From positions 6,525,061-6,589,060 of the forward strand of contig OZ022581.1 of assembly GCA_963669155.1 (NCBI GenBank): DNA of 64,000 bases, written 5' to 3'. This document shows positions 13,401-24,540 of the stretch, piece after piece. The DNA comes from Arbacia lixula. Lineage: Eukaryota; Echinodermata; Echinoidea; Arbacioida; Arbaciidae. The stretch's first letter is position 1. Each line of letters opens with the position of its first letter. The notes below the pieces were generated by a model that saw only the letters and a program-made list of their open reading frames with translations, made no database searches and was not told where the DNA came from. Made by a program: the position numbers and the translations under genes.

Positions 13401-16400
13401 CCTGTCATTTTTTGCTTGGTGCCAGGCAGCTTCATATCCACCAGGCCATACCCGGTTGACAGTGAATTCATTATGTACTGGAAACAGTACTTATCTCTAG
13501 GCATTTTTGGTAAGATTGATAAAGAATTTATTGAAAAATCATGGAGTAATCAGGACATATGAAGACAAAAAAAATGATCAGGAGATGAAATCCAAACCTC
13601 GATGTGCCTTGTGACAAACAGGATCTTTGTGACTTCAGCAGCAGAGGGCCTCTTGGATGGGTCTCTGTTCAACAATCTGGATAAGAAGACAAAGTTAGGA
13701 GAAACAGATTCTTTTAACTATAACCCAATTCACTGCACTCTGTGCTATGTGCTATGTTAATGTGGTAATTCAGGGACAGGGGATGTGATGTATCGGTTCA
13801 TAGCCATGTGGTGTACTCCCTTAGGTCACACGTCAGACTTCAGGAAAACTGGTAAATTTTCGTGGCATACCACTCCTACAACTCATTCTCGTGATGTTAT
13901 TTTCGCACACAAGAAATACTTGCCAGTATAAAACAATCCACCCTAGGCATTAAAATTTGAAGAAAGCCCCGCACAAAGCAGTATCATGAACATTTAATGC
14001 CACAAAAATGCCAATGGCTATGCAACGCATCACAACATGCGCATGAGTTGAATGCCAGTTACGCTTGTAGTTACTCCAGTATTCTAGCTTGCTAGCAGGA
14101 TGTTTTTAATTTGCGGCGATATTGAATTTGTGCTTGCTGTGTTGCGCGAAAAGCACAAAAATACATGTTGTGCAAAAATCACTGTTTTTTTTAGTACCCA
14201 TTTGATTCAAGTTAATGTACACAAAGCTCAATGCCAGAATCAATACCCTTGTACACAAAGCCCAATGCCAGAATCCTTGTTCAATGCAACTGTGCAAACC
14301 TAAATGCACATACATAATACATATTCTTCTTGGGCTGAGAACAAGATGCATCAGTGGCTCACTTACTTTAATTAAAACAAATCGTAAATGAATGCAATAT
14401 AAAGTCAGTTAAAAGGGAATGTTGGTCAATAAATGAATGGGGTGCACTGTATAAGGTCACTCTCACATTCAATTTGATTTTTCTTTACACTCATAATTCA
14501 AATAAATACATGTACCAATGGAAATATCTTAAGTTCTATGTACACTGAAGTACTATCTATGAACAATTTATTTCAAAATCTCAGAAATTACTTTAAGCAT
14601 TATATGATTTTCCAAGTAGTCAAGTAATAAAGGCAAATTGTGCAGAGCTCGAATTTGAATGAAATCACACCAAACATAATCTCACATAAGCACCATCATC
14701 ACATTGTATTGAAGTTACATGTTCAGATAAACATAAAGATCTAACATTTTAACTAACTTATAGACAACCTTATTGACTGGTCTTGAAAGATAAGATAGAT
14801 ATCAAAGGCACATTGACATATGAAAATGGGTTGACTTACTGGTTGAGTATATCTTGGATGTTCCTGTCATACTGGGCAGGTATCTCAGGGGTTTTGCCCT
14901 CCACAATCTTGTACATGACTCCCATCAGAGACTGGCCTTCAAACGCATGCTGCAAGGCACACAGTTCATACAGGATACATGCAATGGACCTGCACAAACA
15001 AACAACAACCACAACATGCATGTGACAAAGCGTTGTTGAATTCACAAAGTGGGACAGCCTGCAAATTATAGCAGGCAGTGATCTGAACAACATTAAAACA
15101 CAAAAATCTAACACAAATACTGACATATAATTTTTGGGCTCAAAAATGTTAACATTGCTACACACATGTTGCATTAAGATAGAGAAGCAACACATGCATG
15201 GATGTTTTCTCCCAGCCTAGTCACATGAATATACACTGTACTATAGAACAGTTAGAAGCCAGCGCAGGTGTTTATGGGCAATGTACAGTGGAGGCCAGAA
15301 GTTTACATACAAGGAAAAGTTGACACTTGCCAAACGTCATAAAATTTACGATACTTTATAAAATATTTGTGCTATCATGACGAATTTGATATCAAACAAA
15401 TAAGTACATGTATGTCATGCCCCTTCATCACATCAATTTGTTATCGGGAGCTGAAAAATATTTAGGTGTCATTTTTCGCAGAAAATCATCATATTTTAGA
15501 CAAATCAAAAATTAAAACTTAATAAAAACATTTCAGATTCGTGCTAGTTACTTCTCCACACAAACATTTCAGATTACACTTTTTTGTTCAGTGGTGATAT
15601 TCATAATAGAAAATGTAATATATATCATAGATTTGACATTTATATATTTCTATGAAACGATGTTTGAAAATATAATAACAAATAATTTTGGCATGAATAT
15701 TACTTTTTTTCTTCAAAGAAAATTCCAACTGAGATATAATTAATCCCAACAGCATTCCAATCATGTGAAAGAACTTGATACGCTCTTTCATTTGATACCA
15801 CATTCGTCATGGAAGTATTTATATTTCTGAAGATATAAGCGAACAAATTTCACTGAATTCCATGGGTGTATGTAAACTTTTGGCATCAACTGTCCATATG
15901 GAAGTAGCCAGGGATGTGAAAACTAGAAATGCTCTACCGGTCGTGCGGCCGAGCATGTACCCCAAACCCACTGCATCATCCATCATCGTGACACACCCCC
16001 TAACAAAAATGATAGGCATCTTCGCTTTACCTTCTAATATTGCTTCTGTGTGCCAACTGTTATGACAAACTGGGGAAAAAAAGCAGAAATATGACATGGC
16101 ATCCTATAAAATTTGTAACAATGGGGGAGCTGTGACTGAAAAATACTGTTCAGTAGAATGACACCATCCCCCCCCCCCCCCCATAAACCTCCAAGGCAAG
16201 TTTGAATAAAATCAGACTAGAAATGTAGCTGATAGATCACATACAAGTAATGTGACATGGCACCCAAGTCGGAACACTGAGGGCGCCATCACCGAATACT
16301 TATGTGGCCTACATGTAGAATGACCACCGATAGACCTATACAAAAAGTTTGAATAAAATCCTTTGGGTAACAACAAAGTCATTGAAAAATGAGCATTTTT

Positions 16401-19400
16401 GCAAATTTAGACTTGACCTATCAGGTTGACCGTTGACCCTGTAAAAGGTGGAACATTGGGGGAAGCATCACCAAAAGTTATAGGTGTCTAGAGTTGAGTA
16501 TGATACACTTAAACACCAAATTTGAAAAAAAATCTGTTGAGAAATGCAGCCAGTATCGTGCACACAAACAGACCCTGAAAAATGTACCTCTTTGTGTACA
16601 AAGACGAACCAAGCGAGGACGCCACCACCAAAAACCATAGGCGTCTTCGCTTTACCACAATACACCTTCACACCAAATTTGAAGATGATAGGAAAAGAAC
16701 TGCAGCCAGCAGAGTGCTCACATGAAAATCTCTGAACTGGACGTGGCGGCAGCGCGACAAAACCAAATCCATAGTGTCCTCCGAACTCTTTTCGGGGGAT
16801 ACAATTAAGAAAATAACTCACAAAAATATTGGCCGACAGAGTAGATCAGCATAACAACAACAACAACCAAAATGCTAGGACTAAAGTCTCTAACAATGAG
16901 ACAGTATTCAAAATGATACTTGTGTTTTATATACAGTGCATAGCAGTCACTCAAGGGAAATCATAAAAGTAGCCACTATAGACAGGTCAATAGAAATTTT
17001 TATTTTATGCATGTACAATATGTTTTGCACTATGTACGTGCTGCAATATAATTTGTTGCTTATGTACAGTGTACGATATGCATGTATCTTATTTTTCATT
17101 TAATGTTTGAATAGCGTTTTGTCATGTCTTCTTTCAATGATAAATATTAATAAATGTAAAGGAGATTTTTCGTTATCTGGATATCATTTCTGTGGTTTTC
17201 ATTGACAAGGGTTATTGACTTAAGATCCTGGTTTTTGTTTAGCAAAGTACCATTCTTTTACAAGTTTCTTAGAATTGGAAAGTGTGTTAATGAGCTGTAT
17301 TGCGTCATACAGCTAGATAGCAGGATTTTCCCGCCTACAGCTTTTCACTATAGATTAGGTTAAGTTGCATACAAACAGTTAAAATGTCAAACTCCAAGGT
17401 GCACAGACATCAATACTCCTGAGTTCTTACCAGACGTCTGATTTGCTGTTGTAGCCTTCATGTTTGAGCACCTCTGGACTCATGTAGTACGGGGTTCCGG
17501 TGAACGTACTGGCCATGTCCGTGGTTCCCATCAGAACTCGGGAGATGCCAAAGTCACCAATCTTGATCATGTTCTTCTTGAGGAAGATGTTCCTCGTTTT
17601 CAGGTCCCTGTGCAGCACTCTCCTGTAAAGCAAAATAAAATAAGTGTGCATGTAGATCTGTAACAAAAAATAATACCAAAAGTGAAATATTAAACTTCGA
17701 CTGCCATGCAGTTGAAAGATATGCCTCTGCTTCCTTTGTTACCTTTATGTGGTTGACATTAATAATCTTCTCAGAAAACTTGTATGTTTGGTTGGCAATG
17801 TACCATTGAATTCCTGTGTGAATTTAACCCTATTCTGACTGGGGGGGGGGGGGGGGGCATTTTTACGAAATTTTAGGCCCTATCACTGTCAATTGTGCAT
17901 TGTACGCTTTTTGCTTTATCACATTGCTCTTTAAATTTATCAAAATGTATATCTGAAGCAAAAAAAATCATAAAAATTTGGAAATACTTTTGAAAAAAGA
18001 AACACAATAGAGTACATAAGAAATTTTACAAAATCAATAAGATACATAAGTATTGATTTGTAATTTCAAAGCTTTTGTCATGACAAAGACATGAGAGACA
18101 CGGTGAGGCACAGATGCAGAGAGACACGGTGAGGCACAGAGGCAGAGAGACACGGTGAGGCACAGAGGCAGAGAGACACAGTGAGGCACAGAGGCAGAGA
18201 GACACAGTGAGGAACAGAGGCAGAAAGACACAGTGAGGAAAAGAGGCAGAGAGACACAGTGAGGAACAGAGGCAGAGAGACACAGTGAGGAACAGAGGCA
18301 GAGAGATACAGTGAGGCACAGAGGCAGAGAGACACATTGAGGCACAGAGGCAGAGAGACACAGTGAGGAACAGAGGCAGAGAGACAAGGTGAGGCAAAGA
18401 GGCAGAGAGACATGTTGAGGCACACAGGCAAAGAGACACAGTGAGGCAAAGAGGCAGAGAGACAAGGTGAGGCAGAGAGGCAGAGAGACACGGTGAGGCA
18501 AAGAGGCAGAGAGACACGGTGAGGCAGAGAGGCAGAGACACGGTGAGGCACAGAGGCAGAGAGACATGGTGAGGCAGAGAGGCAGAGACACGGTGAGGCA
18601 CAGAGGCAGAGAGACACGGTGAGGCACACAGGCAGAGAGAGACACAGTGAGGCACAGAGGCAGAGAGACATGGTGCGGCACAGAGGCAGAGAGGCACAGA
18701 AAGAGACAAAGACAGACAGACAGAAAGAAAGAGGGAGGGGTGGGGGAGAGAGAGAGCAAATTAAACACACAGTAGAAGGAATACTGTCCACAGACAACAC
18801 TGCTGTATATACCTGTGGTGCATGTGCTGGACTGCCAGGGCAAGCTGCACAAACCAGTCCATGATGACGTTCTGGTCAAACTTCTTCCCTGCCTTCTTCC
18901 ACGCTGTGATCTTGTCGTCAAGATCCCCTCCCTGTAAAACACAACACATTCAAACTTTCTACAACATTGTTTGTGACATGATAACAATTCAAGACCTAGA
19001 CATCCAAATCATCATTATTCATTATTCATTTGGTTTTCAAAACAATACAACACACAAAAACAATAACAACCATGATTTATACTATAACAGTAGTGATATA
19101 TTTGTAGGGCTTGGATGCAAGTTAGAGGGCTGCCAGGGTAGGAGAAAGGTAACTTAATGCTAGTGGTCCACAGATCCTCCACCCAAAAACCATTTGCATG
19201 CATCCAAATATAACAAGCTGACACGTACATGTGCATGTACTAATGACAAACTATTAGCGGGAGATTTCCTGTATGGTGACTGGGTTTTATATTTGATATT
19301 GATGTTACCAGCCGAGCAGAAAACAATTTATTTCGCTGCTACTGGTGCCTGCTATATATTCATCCAACCCTGTATAGTGTGCGCTTGCCCTTGTGCTTGC

Positions 19401-22400
19401 ACTTGCCCTTACATGACTATGCGTGTAATTATTATAGTGAGCGTTACGGCAGCAGTGAGTGGCGGGACAACAATAGGACGAGCTCCACGTAGTGCGTGAA
19501 TGGGTGTAACTTCATAGCAGTAAGGCAGAATGATTTGAGATCTTGCTCCAAGAGGACGTTTGTGTGGCTGTTGGGAGTAAGTGGACCAGGGGATGTCTTT
19601 GTACATTTCTCAAAGTGTACAATTTCAATAGGAAAACCCCTTTAATGGCCACTCAAAGCCAGTGTGCAGCACGACAATGTCTTACAAGGTTTTGCTACAA
19701 CTGGTGACCGTAAGTCAATGATGTTTATTGTATTTTGCTTGTACCTGTAGTTTGTTTTGTCGCACATAAAATAATGCGGCTAATTAAATAATACTATGTA
19801 AAGTTAACAATGTCGTGCCAAAGAGGGCGGTGTCATATAACGTGATAAACGTCAAGAAAATCATGATTATTACTTCTTATTACCTCTTATAATAGGTGAT
19901 AGGGAAATAATGTAATGGAAATGTATATTTGTTGAATTATGCTAACGTAAGCAAAAAAGGTTGGGTTTTATCAAAGTTACTGCTATATAATCCTCAGTAC
20001 ATGTATTTTGTTTTCGGTGCTATCTATGGAGGAGGATGATAATAAGATAATAAGATAATAAGACTGAATGTTGCATTCATTGCTTTTTATGTGCGGGAAA
20101 AATCCTCATGTATTTTTGTGTAAGAAGCAGAAAATTTGTAAACTTGAAACAGTTATGTGTGCATACATATCCATTGTGTAATGTAACATGTACGTACACC
20201 ATAGTGAAAAATTGTTTCAGAATCATTATTTGCAGTTGCATCCAGTGTATGGACCCGGCTTTTCTATTCAGGTATTGGATTCGACTTCGAGATCTGATGT
20301 AAGCATCCGACTTCATGGTCCTACTTAATCATCCGACTTTGAAATTCAACGTAAGCATCCGACTTCAGGATCCGACTTCTACATCTGCATTCTTCTTCCA
20401 ATTATTTCATCCGGTACGCGTACACGCAGCTCACTTCGCGCCAACAAAATTGTTTCCACAGTACAGTCGGACCTCGATTATCCGGCCACGTCGGGACTGG
20501 CGGCCGTCCGGAAAAATCGATATGGCCGGATAAGAGAGATATGTTAATATAAGCATTTTCTAGTATGTTATTGTAGGGCATACATGTGTTATTACCAGTC
20601 CTCATCCTTCAGCGACACTTTTGTGGCGGGATTAATTACGGTCCGCTGCAGTGATTGACAGAATGTCCCACAGTATATTCGCATGATCATGGTAGCATGT
20701 GTGTTTGTCAGAAGTGATTTTGGCACTGAAAACTCATAAACACATTAGAATTTAAAAAAAAAAATAAGTGAGTCAGTATCCGGTTAACAGAGATGGCCGG
20801 AAAATCGATGGCCGTATAATCAAGGTCCAACTGTACATATCTCAGCATTATCATGCAAATTTGTTACATACAATGAAATATTCATTTTTAAATATTACCT
20901 ACTTTTGTGGCGGGATTAATTACGGTCCGCTGCAGTGATTGACAGAATGTCCCACAGTATATTCGCATGATCGTGGTAGCATGTGTGTTTGTCAGATGTG
21001 ATTTTGGCACTGAAAACTCATAAACACATTAGAATTTAAAAAAAAAAATCAGTGAGTCAGTATCCGGTTAACAGAGATGGCCGGAAAATCGATGGCCGTA
21101 TAATCGAGGTCCAACTGTACATATCTCAGCATTATCATGCAAATTTGTTACGTACAATGAAATATTCATTTTTAAATATTACCTATTTTTGTGGCGGGAT
21201 TAATTACGGTCCGCTGCAGTGATTGACAGAATGTCCCACAGTATATTCGCATGATCGTGGTAGCATGTGTGTTTGTCAGATGTGAATTTGGCACTGAAAA
21301 CTCAGAAACACATTAGAATTTAAAAAAAAAATCAGTGAGTCAGTATCCGGTTAACAGAGATGGCCGGAAAATCGATGGCCGTATAATCGAGGTCCAACTG
21401 TACATATCTCAGCATTATCATGCAAATGTGTTATGTACAATGGAATATTCATTTTTAAATATTACCTACTTTTGTGGCGGGATTAATTACGGTCCGCTGC
21501 AGTGATTGACAGAATGTCCCACAGTATATTCGCATGATCGTGGTAGCATGTGTGTTTGTCAGATGTGATTTTGGCACTGAAAACTCATAAACACATTAGA
21601 ATTTAAAAAAAAAAAATCAGTGAGTCGGCATCCGGTTAACAGAGTTGGCCGTATAATCGAGGTCCAACTGTACATATCTCAGCATTATCATGCAAATTTG
21701 TTATGTACAATGAAATCTTTATTTTAAATATTATTTACCATACTGACCGGTGTATTAGCAGCAGGGTTTTTCCCTTGAAAATCACCTCAAAGGCCAGCTG
21801 CGGCTAATACACGGTGTTAGCAAAAGTCAGGTATTTATAACCAACACGTATACACATGTATGGGACTATGCATTGTGTGACAACATTTAACAACAAAATA
21901 GATGGCTTTGATAGCCCGACACAATTGAAGTACCAGTAATACGATCTCGATCACATCACCAGCATAATTACCGGTATTACGAAAGCACCAGGGCTACCAT
22001 TTGTCTGAGACAACTTAAAGATACCGCTAAGGAGAAAGCTAAGGCTCAAACTAGTAAACTCTGTTCGATGCGAGCCGCCATTAGCCGCCACTGTCTTCGG
22101 CGGCCAGCCACGAGATGACAGAGTTGATAGTAAGTTTTTTAGTCTCGACCCTGTTGCATGAAGATTATCAATGTTGCACCTGACCATTGATTGCAACCAC
22201 TGCGGCAACAGCCACAACGCTGAGAGTTTATTGGCTTTCTCCATGGTTGTTACAATTGCAAATCTCTATTAGGCCACACAACTCTGATCTCACCTCACAG
22301 TACTCTGTGATGATGCAGAAGAACTCCCCATCCAGGAAGCTGTCGTAGAACTTGACAATGTTTGGATGGTGGAGTTTAGAGAGCAGCTTGGCTTCATGCA

Positions 22401-24540
22401 TGGCATCCACAGTCTCATCTGGGGCCAGGTCACCACAAGGTATCTCCTTCAGGACTTTCCTGCAAGATTAAAAGGGGGAAATATACACATCAATGCACAA
22501 AACTCACTCATGGGGGCTCAGAGTGATTTAGCCCCCCAAAATGCAAAACAATAATTGGATATGTTCTACAGCATGGCTCAGTGTGAAAGGTTTAAGATAT
22601 CAAACGTCAAGTTTGAAAAGAAGCCCCTGCAAATTTCTTTAAATTGCCCTGAAATTCACCAAAATAGCGGTTTTGGTAATGTTGCTTAAATAATGTATTA
22701 GTAAACTTATTTATGCAAATAAAGCATAAAATTATTTATAATGAAAAAGTGTCACATCAAAAATAGGTACACTATACATAACATTTTACCTCAGAAATAT
22801 CCCCTTTTTATGTTCATGCCAAGAATATGGTGCTGAAGTTTAATATGCTTATCTGTACAAATGAAGAAGTGACCAATCACCATAATCAGTACTTGTTACT
22901 CAAAGAAGAATTGAACCATGTTGGGACTAAAGCCTGAAGTACCTGTGACCTAGTATAGGTACAGAGACATGCAACTGACCTGGATGGATGCACGCAGGCA
23001 TACTTGTATGAGACATGAACTCATCCAAATGCATTAAATTAATGTATATGTTGCAAGTAAAATATTATGTAACTGGATCTACACTACAGCTCAAATGAAT
23101 TGGCATAGGAAGAGGGAAAGGGAAGAAAGGGAAGGAGCCGCAGTTTTAAACCGCAGTATATTTTGTCCAGTTCAGCGTGAAACATGATGCTTTAGCCTAA
23201 AAAGTATCATGTTTCATACTAAACTGGACAAAATATCCTGCAGTTTAAAACTGTGGCTCCTTCCCTTTTTTCCCTTTCCCTTTCCCTGTGCCAATTCCTT
23301 TGAGCTGGAGTGTATAGGATATGAGCCTTGTCATACAGGACAGAGTGAATGTGGGTTGTGCATTAGCTTATTTATCATACATGTATTAAGCTTCCAACAC
23401 CTGTTGAGAGCCTCATTCTCTGCTAGGTGACAATTGAATGTTTTGAAGTGATAGGATACACAGATATTTAGATATTTGGGTTATGTCCAATGCTATTCTG
23501 TCTAAAAAGTTCATTGAGTCTTGTCATTCTGTTACCGAGTATGGTAACGGAATGACAACACTTGAACCGTTTTGTTAAATATCAGGAGTATCAATAAAAG
23601 CGAAAGTTGGTCCATAGTGTCAGTCAGCCTGAACCTGCTTTACATATCGTTGTCTACCCATTTTGGGAGAGAAAATTTGAAAATTTTTGTTTTTTTGTAA
23701 CAGAATGACACAAAAATGGGGAAGTTTTTTTTTAATAAGACCACTGAATCGTATCAAAGTCCCCAGTAAGTATTTTTTTTTGGTGATGCTTTTTCTAGGC
23801 CTGAATTGTGATGTAAAGGTCAATAACGCTACTTCACGATCAATGGTGTTTTTTTTTTGTGAATCAAAACAGTTTCTTTTCAATTTCTGACCAAAATATG
23901 AATCCATAATTGAGCTAAATTTTAAATATGAAAATGCATGAAACTGTAATTCTGACATTAGAATCATAAACTTTGGACTTTTAGCTTTAATCTGTGACCA
24001 CATTTGATAAAATTTTTGGTATACTATCATGTCCACTTTTGCATGAAATGACCTTTCATGAACTGCTAATGTATAATGGCCAAATTCAAAGAGCCCTACA
24101 AAACATTTGTTTAAAATGTATCGTTTTAGTGTTCTACAGTTTTCTTCTACTTACATGTGCATGTATTGATTTTCATATTTAAAGGGAATATACTGTACTG
24201 GGAAGACAAAGAGCCTTCAAAAAGGTGGTCGTGAGCAATCTTCTTGCCAATGGTCTTTAATTCATGTACCGGTTTTGTCCATGGAATAATTAATGATTAC
24301 ATCACAAATCCTCAACATGTTCAGCCTGAACAATTTCTAATGAATAAATGAGTCCTGACTGACAGACTGTACAAACCATTGCTCCTCTCCTTTGCCAGGA
24401 TTGGCATGCATGTCAAATACCAGAAACGCTGTGCCAAAATTCCCACTGCCCAGCTTCTTCTCCACGCGATACCGATTGACCAAGACGCGGTGGTCACTCT
24501 TATCCTCTTTGGGCTTCTTGACCCCTCTGGCCGGAGGCAT
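7277..24540 (-). CDS. NEK11: NEK11-like NIMA-related serine/threonine kinase
   Basis: Protein kinase of the NIMA family, closest by eye to NEK11, which in vertebrates acts in the G2/M DNA-damage checkpoint. Fourteen exons join in phase into 800 residues. The kinase domain spans about 24-285: glycine loop GSGNFG 31-36, probable ATP lysine K59 in KVLKEI, HRDLK 154-158 with catalytic D156, DFG 173-175 and SPE 198-200. Residues 291-394 look coiled-coil and acidic and include LTPKQKMMLRK, matching the post-kinase region of human NEK11. The last 115 residues match the human C terminus (SDCFLIDQLL against SDCFEVDQLL). An in-frame TGA at 24553-24555 supports the ATG at 24540. The protein is longer than human NEK11 (about 645 residues), mainly through low-complexity exons 9-11. 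All key kinase residues are present, so it should be active. Confidence 0.95.
7870..7995 (+). repeat. GA-rich simple repeat
   Basis: Purine-rich (AGAGAGGGGAGAAAGAAGA) low-complexity stretch in NEK11 intron 13, just beyond exon 13. It reads as a polypyrimidine tract on the gene's strand. Confidence 0.8.
8025..8106 (-). CDS. NEK11: NEK11 exon 13 (residues 707-734)
   Basis: Acceptor TCTCCTGCAG. Encodes QNGTITDDTVGFFSPAVRSK and KIQNLR, matching the human FNSVMARTKMKRMR region in layout. Donor GTATCC. Confidence 0.85.
8489..8552 (-). CDS. NEK11: NEK11 exon 12 (residues 686-707)
   Basis: Acceptor GGTGTTAAG. Encodes DIDDYSALMDCMQDALEKTT, comparable to the human segment DIEALARCLENVL. Donor GTAAGC. 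Confidence 0.88.
9007..9521 (-). CDS. NEK11: NEK11 exon 11 (residues 514-685)
   Basis: Acceptor GTCTTGAAAG. Long disordered exon: serine run SPSSSSSS, lysine-rich blocks (KKQPIKKQ, KKAMSKGRAKTAK) that could serve as a nuclear signal, a nine-glutamate run at residues 623-631 from a GAG-type triplet repeat, then the acidic end HEDFEEDSDPE. Donor GTAACA. Confidence 0.85.
9920..10006 (-). CDS. NEK11: NEK11 exon 10 (residues 485-514)
   Basis: Acceptor TTATTTAG. Proline/serine-rich (PAKSPSPRYASQDDRPIKPA) with several SP sites. Donor GTAAGA. Short and low-complexity; kept because both phases fit. Confidence 0.78.
10548..10713 (-). CDS. NEK11: NEK11 exon 9 (residues 430-485)
   Basis: Acceptor ATGCTGTAG. 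Encodes MPPWVRDNPQVYMDPAFRG and an acidic, tyrosine-bearing end. Donor GTACGT. Confidence 0.82.
10836..10925. mobile_element. 3'-end fragment of pogo-like MITE
   Basis: CAAATTGCGTGCTCAAAGTC followed by GGGTGCGTCTT matches the right part of the intact copy at 12123-12630. The right TIR has decayed. NEK11 intron 8. Confidence 0.65.
11290..11436 (+). mobile_element. LINE 3' tail fragment
   Basis: Ends AATAAATTATCTTAAATC followed by TTGAATCTTGA, the form of short direct-repeat tail left by LINE 3' ends. No coding part is seen. NEK11 intron 8. Confidence 0.4.
11529..11634 (-). CDS. NEK11: NEK11 exon 8 (residues 394-429)
   Basis: Acceptor CATTGCAG. Encodes SMHARSNLAENMMRTERLR and ends GGAGE. Donor GTATGT. 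Not obviously conserved with human; accepted because of phase and splice sites. Confidence 0.8.
12123..12630. mobile_element. pogo-like MITE, intact ends, TA target duplication
   Basis: Ends CTGACCGTCATATAAGA and (complement) CTGACCGTCGTATAAAATG form TIRs of about 22 bases, flanked by TA on both sides (12121-12122 and 12631-12632). About 508 bases with no transposase frame. TA duplication points to Tc1/mariner/pogo; pogo-like is my best guess. Relatives lie at 10836-10925, 21738-22090 and 47080-47125. NEK11 intron 7. Confidence 0.75.
12771..13081 (-). CDS. NEK11: NEK11 exon 7 (residues 291-394)
   Basis: Acceptor ACTTAACAG. Charged, coiled-coil-like (AEYREQQEEDARKLSQETQE), an EEEEED run, then LTPKQKMMLRKQQKADQEAK, matching the human segment after the kinase domain. 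Donor GTGAGG. Confidence 0.92.
13598..13676 (-). CDS. NEK11: NEK11 exon 6 (residues 264-290)
   Basis: Acceptor TTCTTATCCAG. Encodes LLNRDPSKRPSAAEV, the conserved C-lobe motif with the invariant arginine, and ends at HIE. Donor GTTTGG. Confidence 0.92.
14840..14989 (-). CDS. NEK11: NEK11 exon 5 (residues 214-264)
   Basis: Acceptor TTTGTGCAG. Encodes SIACILYELCALQHAFEG and YKIVEGKTPEIP of the kinase C-lobe. Donor GTAAGT. Confidence 0.93.
15286..15892. mobile_element. Tc1-like MITE
   Basis: Left end CAGTGGAGGCCAGAAGTTTA, right end (complement) CAGTTGATGCCAAAAGTTTA: the outer TIR typical of IR/DR Tc1 elements. Flanked by TA on the left; the right flank has drifted. About 607 bases, no transposase. 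NEK11 intron 4. Confidence 0.8.
16120..16840. other. Diverged unclassified repeat-like stretch
   Basis: Recurrent phrases such as AAGTTTGAATAAAATC, GGCGTCTTCGCTTTACC (also near 16015) and GACCGTTGACCC suggest an old repeated family with a C15 run at 16168-16182. No coding content recognised. NEK11 intron 4. Confidence 0.4.
17431..17622 (-). CDS. NEK11: NEK11 exon 4 (residues 150-214)
   Basis: Acceptor CTTTACAG. Carries the catalytic loop RVLHRDLKTRN, DFG, activation loop FTGTPYYMSPE and KSDVW. Donor GTAAGA. Confidence 0.95.
17841..17857 (+). repeat. Poly(G) run of 17
   Basis: Homopolymer in NEK11 intron 3, between exon 4 and the minisatellite. Confidence 0.9.
18086..18757 (+). repeat. 26-bp minisatellite, about 23 copies
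   Basis: The core runs to about 18695, followed by GA-rich sequence to 18757. The unit is GAGACACGGTGAGGCACAGA followed by GGCAGA, with C/A and G/A variants and a few indels. It sits in NEK11 intron 3, close to the donor of exon 3. The unit has no stop on the minus strand and 26 is not a multiple of 3, so all three minus frames stay open for over 200 codons. These are not genes. Confidence 0.93.
18813..18931 (-). CDS. NEK11: NEK11 exon 3 (residues 111-150)
   Basis: Acceptor TTTTACAG. Encodes GGDLDDKITAWKKAGKKF, the diagnostic NEK11-type stretch after the hinge, ending HMHH plus two bases of R150. Donor GTATAT. The 26-bp minisatellite starts about 60-90 bases downstream in the intron. Confidence 0.93.
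20464..20833. mobile_element. pogo-like MITE with TA duplication
   Basis: Left end CAGTCGGACCTCGATTATCC, right end (complement) CAGTTGGACCTTGATTATAC, flanked by TA at 20462-20463 and 20834-20835. About 370 bases with no transposase. TIRs starting CAGT and TA targets fit the pogo/Tigger group. Its right part is the seed of the tandem array that follows. NEK11 intron 2. Confidence 0.8.
20618..21737 (+). repeat. Tandem array, about 284-bp unit, four copies, MITE-derived
   Basis: Copies start at 20618, 20902, 21186 and 21469. Each holds GTGGCGGGATTAATTACGG, the right TIR of the MITE (ATCGAGGTCCAACTG) and about 70 bases of flank ending near AAATATTACCTA. Copies differ at few positions; the last has lost about 19 bases before its TIR. 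The unit therefore spans the MITE's 3' half plus neighbouring DNA. Confidence 0.92.
21738..22090. mobile_element. Diverged copy of the 12123-type MITE
   Basis: Shares GGGTTTTTCCCTTGAAA, ACACATGTATGGGACTATGC, ACCAGTAATACGATCTC and other blocks with 12123-12630. The left end reads CTGACCGGTGTATTAGC, so the TIR differs; the right end is not found. It abuts the end of the tandem array. NEK11 intron 2. Confidence 0.7.
22294..22459 (-). CDS. NEK11: NEK11 exon 2 (residues 55-110)
   Basis: Acceptor CTTGCAG. Encodes KVLKEI with the ATP lysine, the alpha-C glutamate in HEAKLLSKL, and hinge EYCE. Donor GTGAGA. Confidence 0.93.
23082..23312. mobile_element. Hairpin MITE with TA flanks
   Basis: Left CACTACAGCTCAAATGAATT, right (complement) CACTCCAGCTCAAAGGAATT. 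Arms of about 100 bases pair through GGGAAGGAGCC and TTTTGTCCAGTT to a short loop, with TA on both sides. Tc1/mariner-type by end sequence and target; non-coding. NEK11 intron 1. Confidence 0.75.
24180..24340. mobile_element. Partial copy of the 28346-type fold-back element
   Basis: AAAGGGAATATACTGTACTG and GAGCAATCTTCTTGCCA match one arm and the centre of the element at 28346-28716. It ends about 40 bases from NEK11 exon 1, inside intron 1. Confidence 0.7.
24377..24540 (-). CDS. NEK11: NEK11 exon 1 (residues 1-55)
   Basis: Start MPPARGVKKPKEDK; carries the glycine loop LGSGNFGTAF. Donor GTTTGT follows codon position 2 of W55. A CACAG just upstream (near 24577) could be the acceptor of a 5' untranslated exon. 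Confidence 0.92.

Noticed and set aside
18026-18987. Three overlapping minus-strand open frames of 227-317 codons rich in Cys, Ser and Leu
   Set aside because: They are readings of the 26-bp minisatellite, open only because the unit lacks stops. They do not share frame with NEK11 exon 3.
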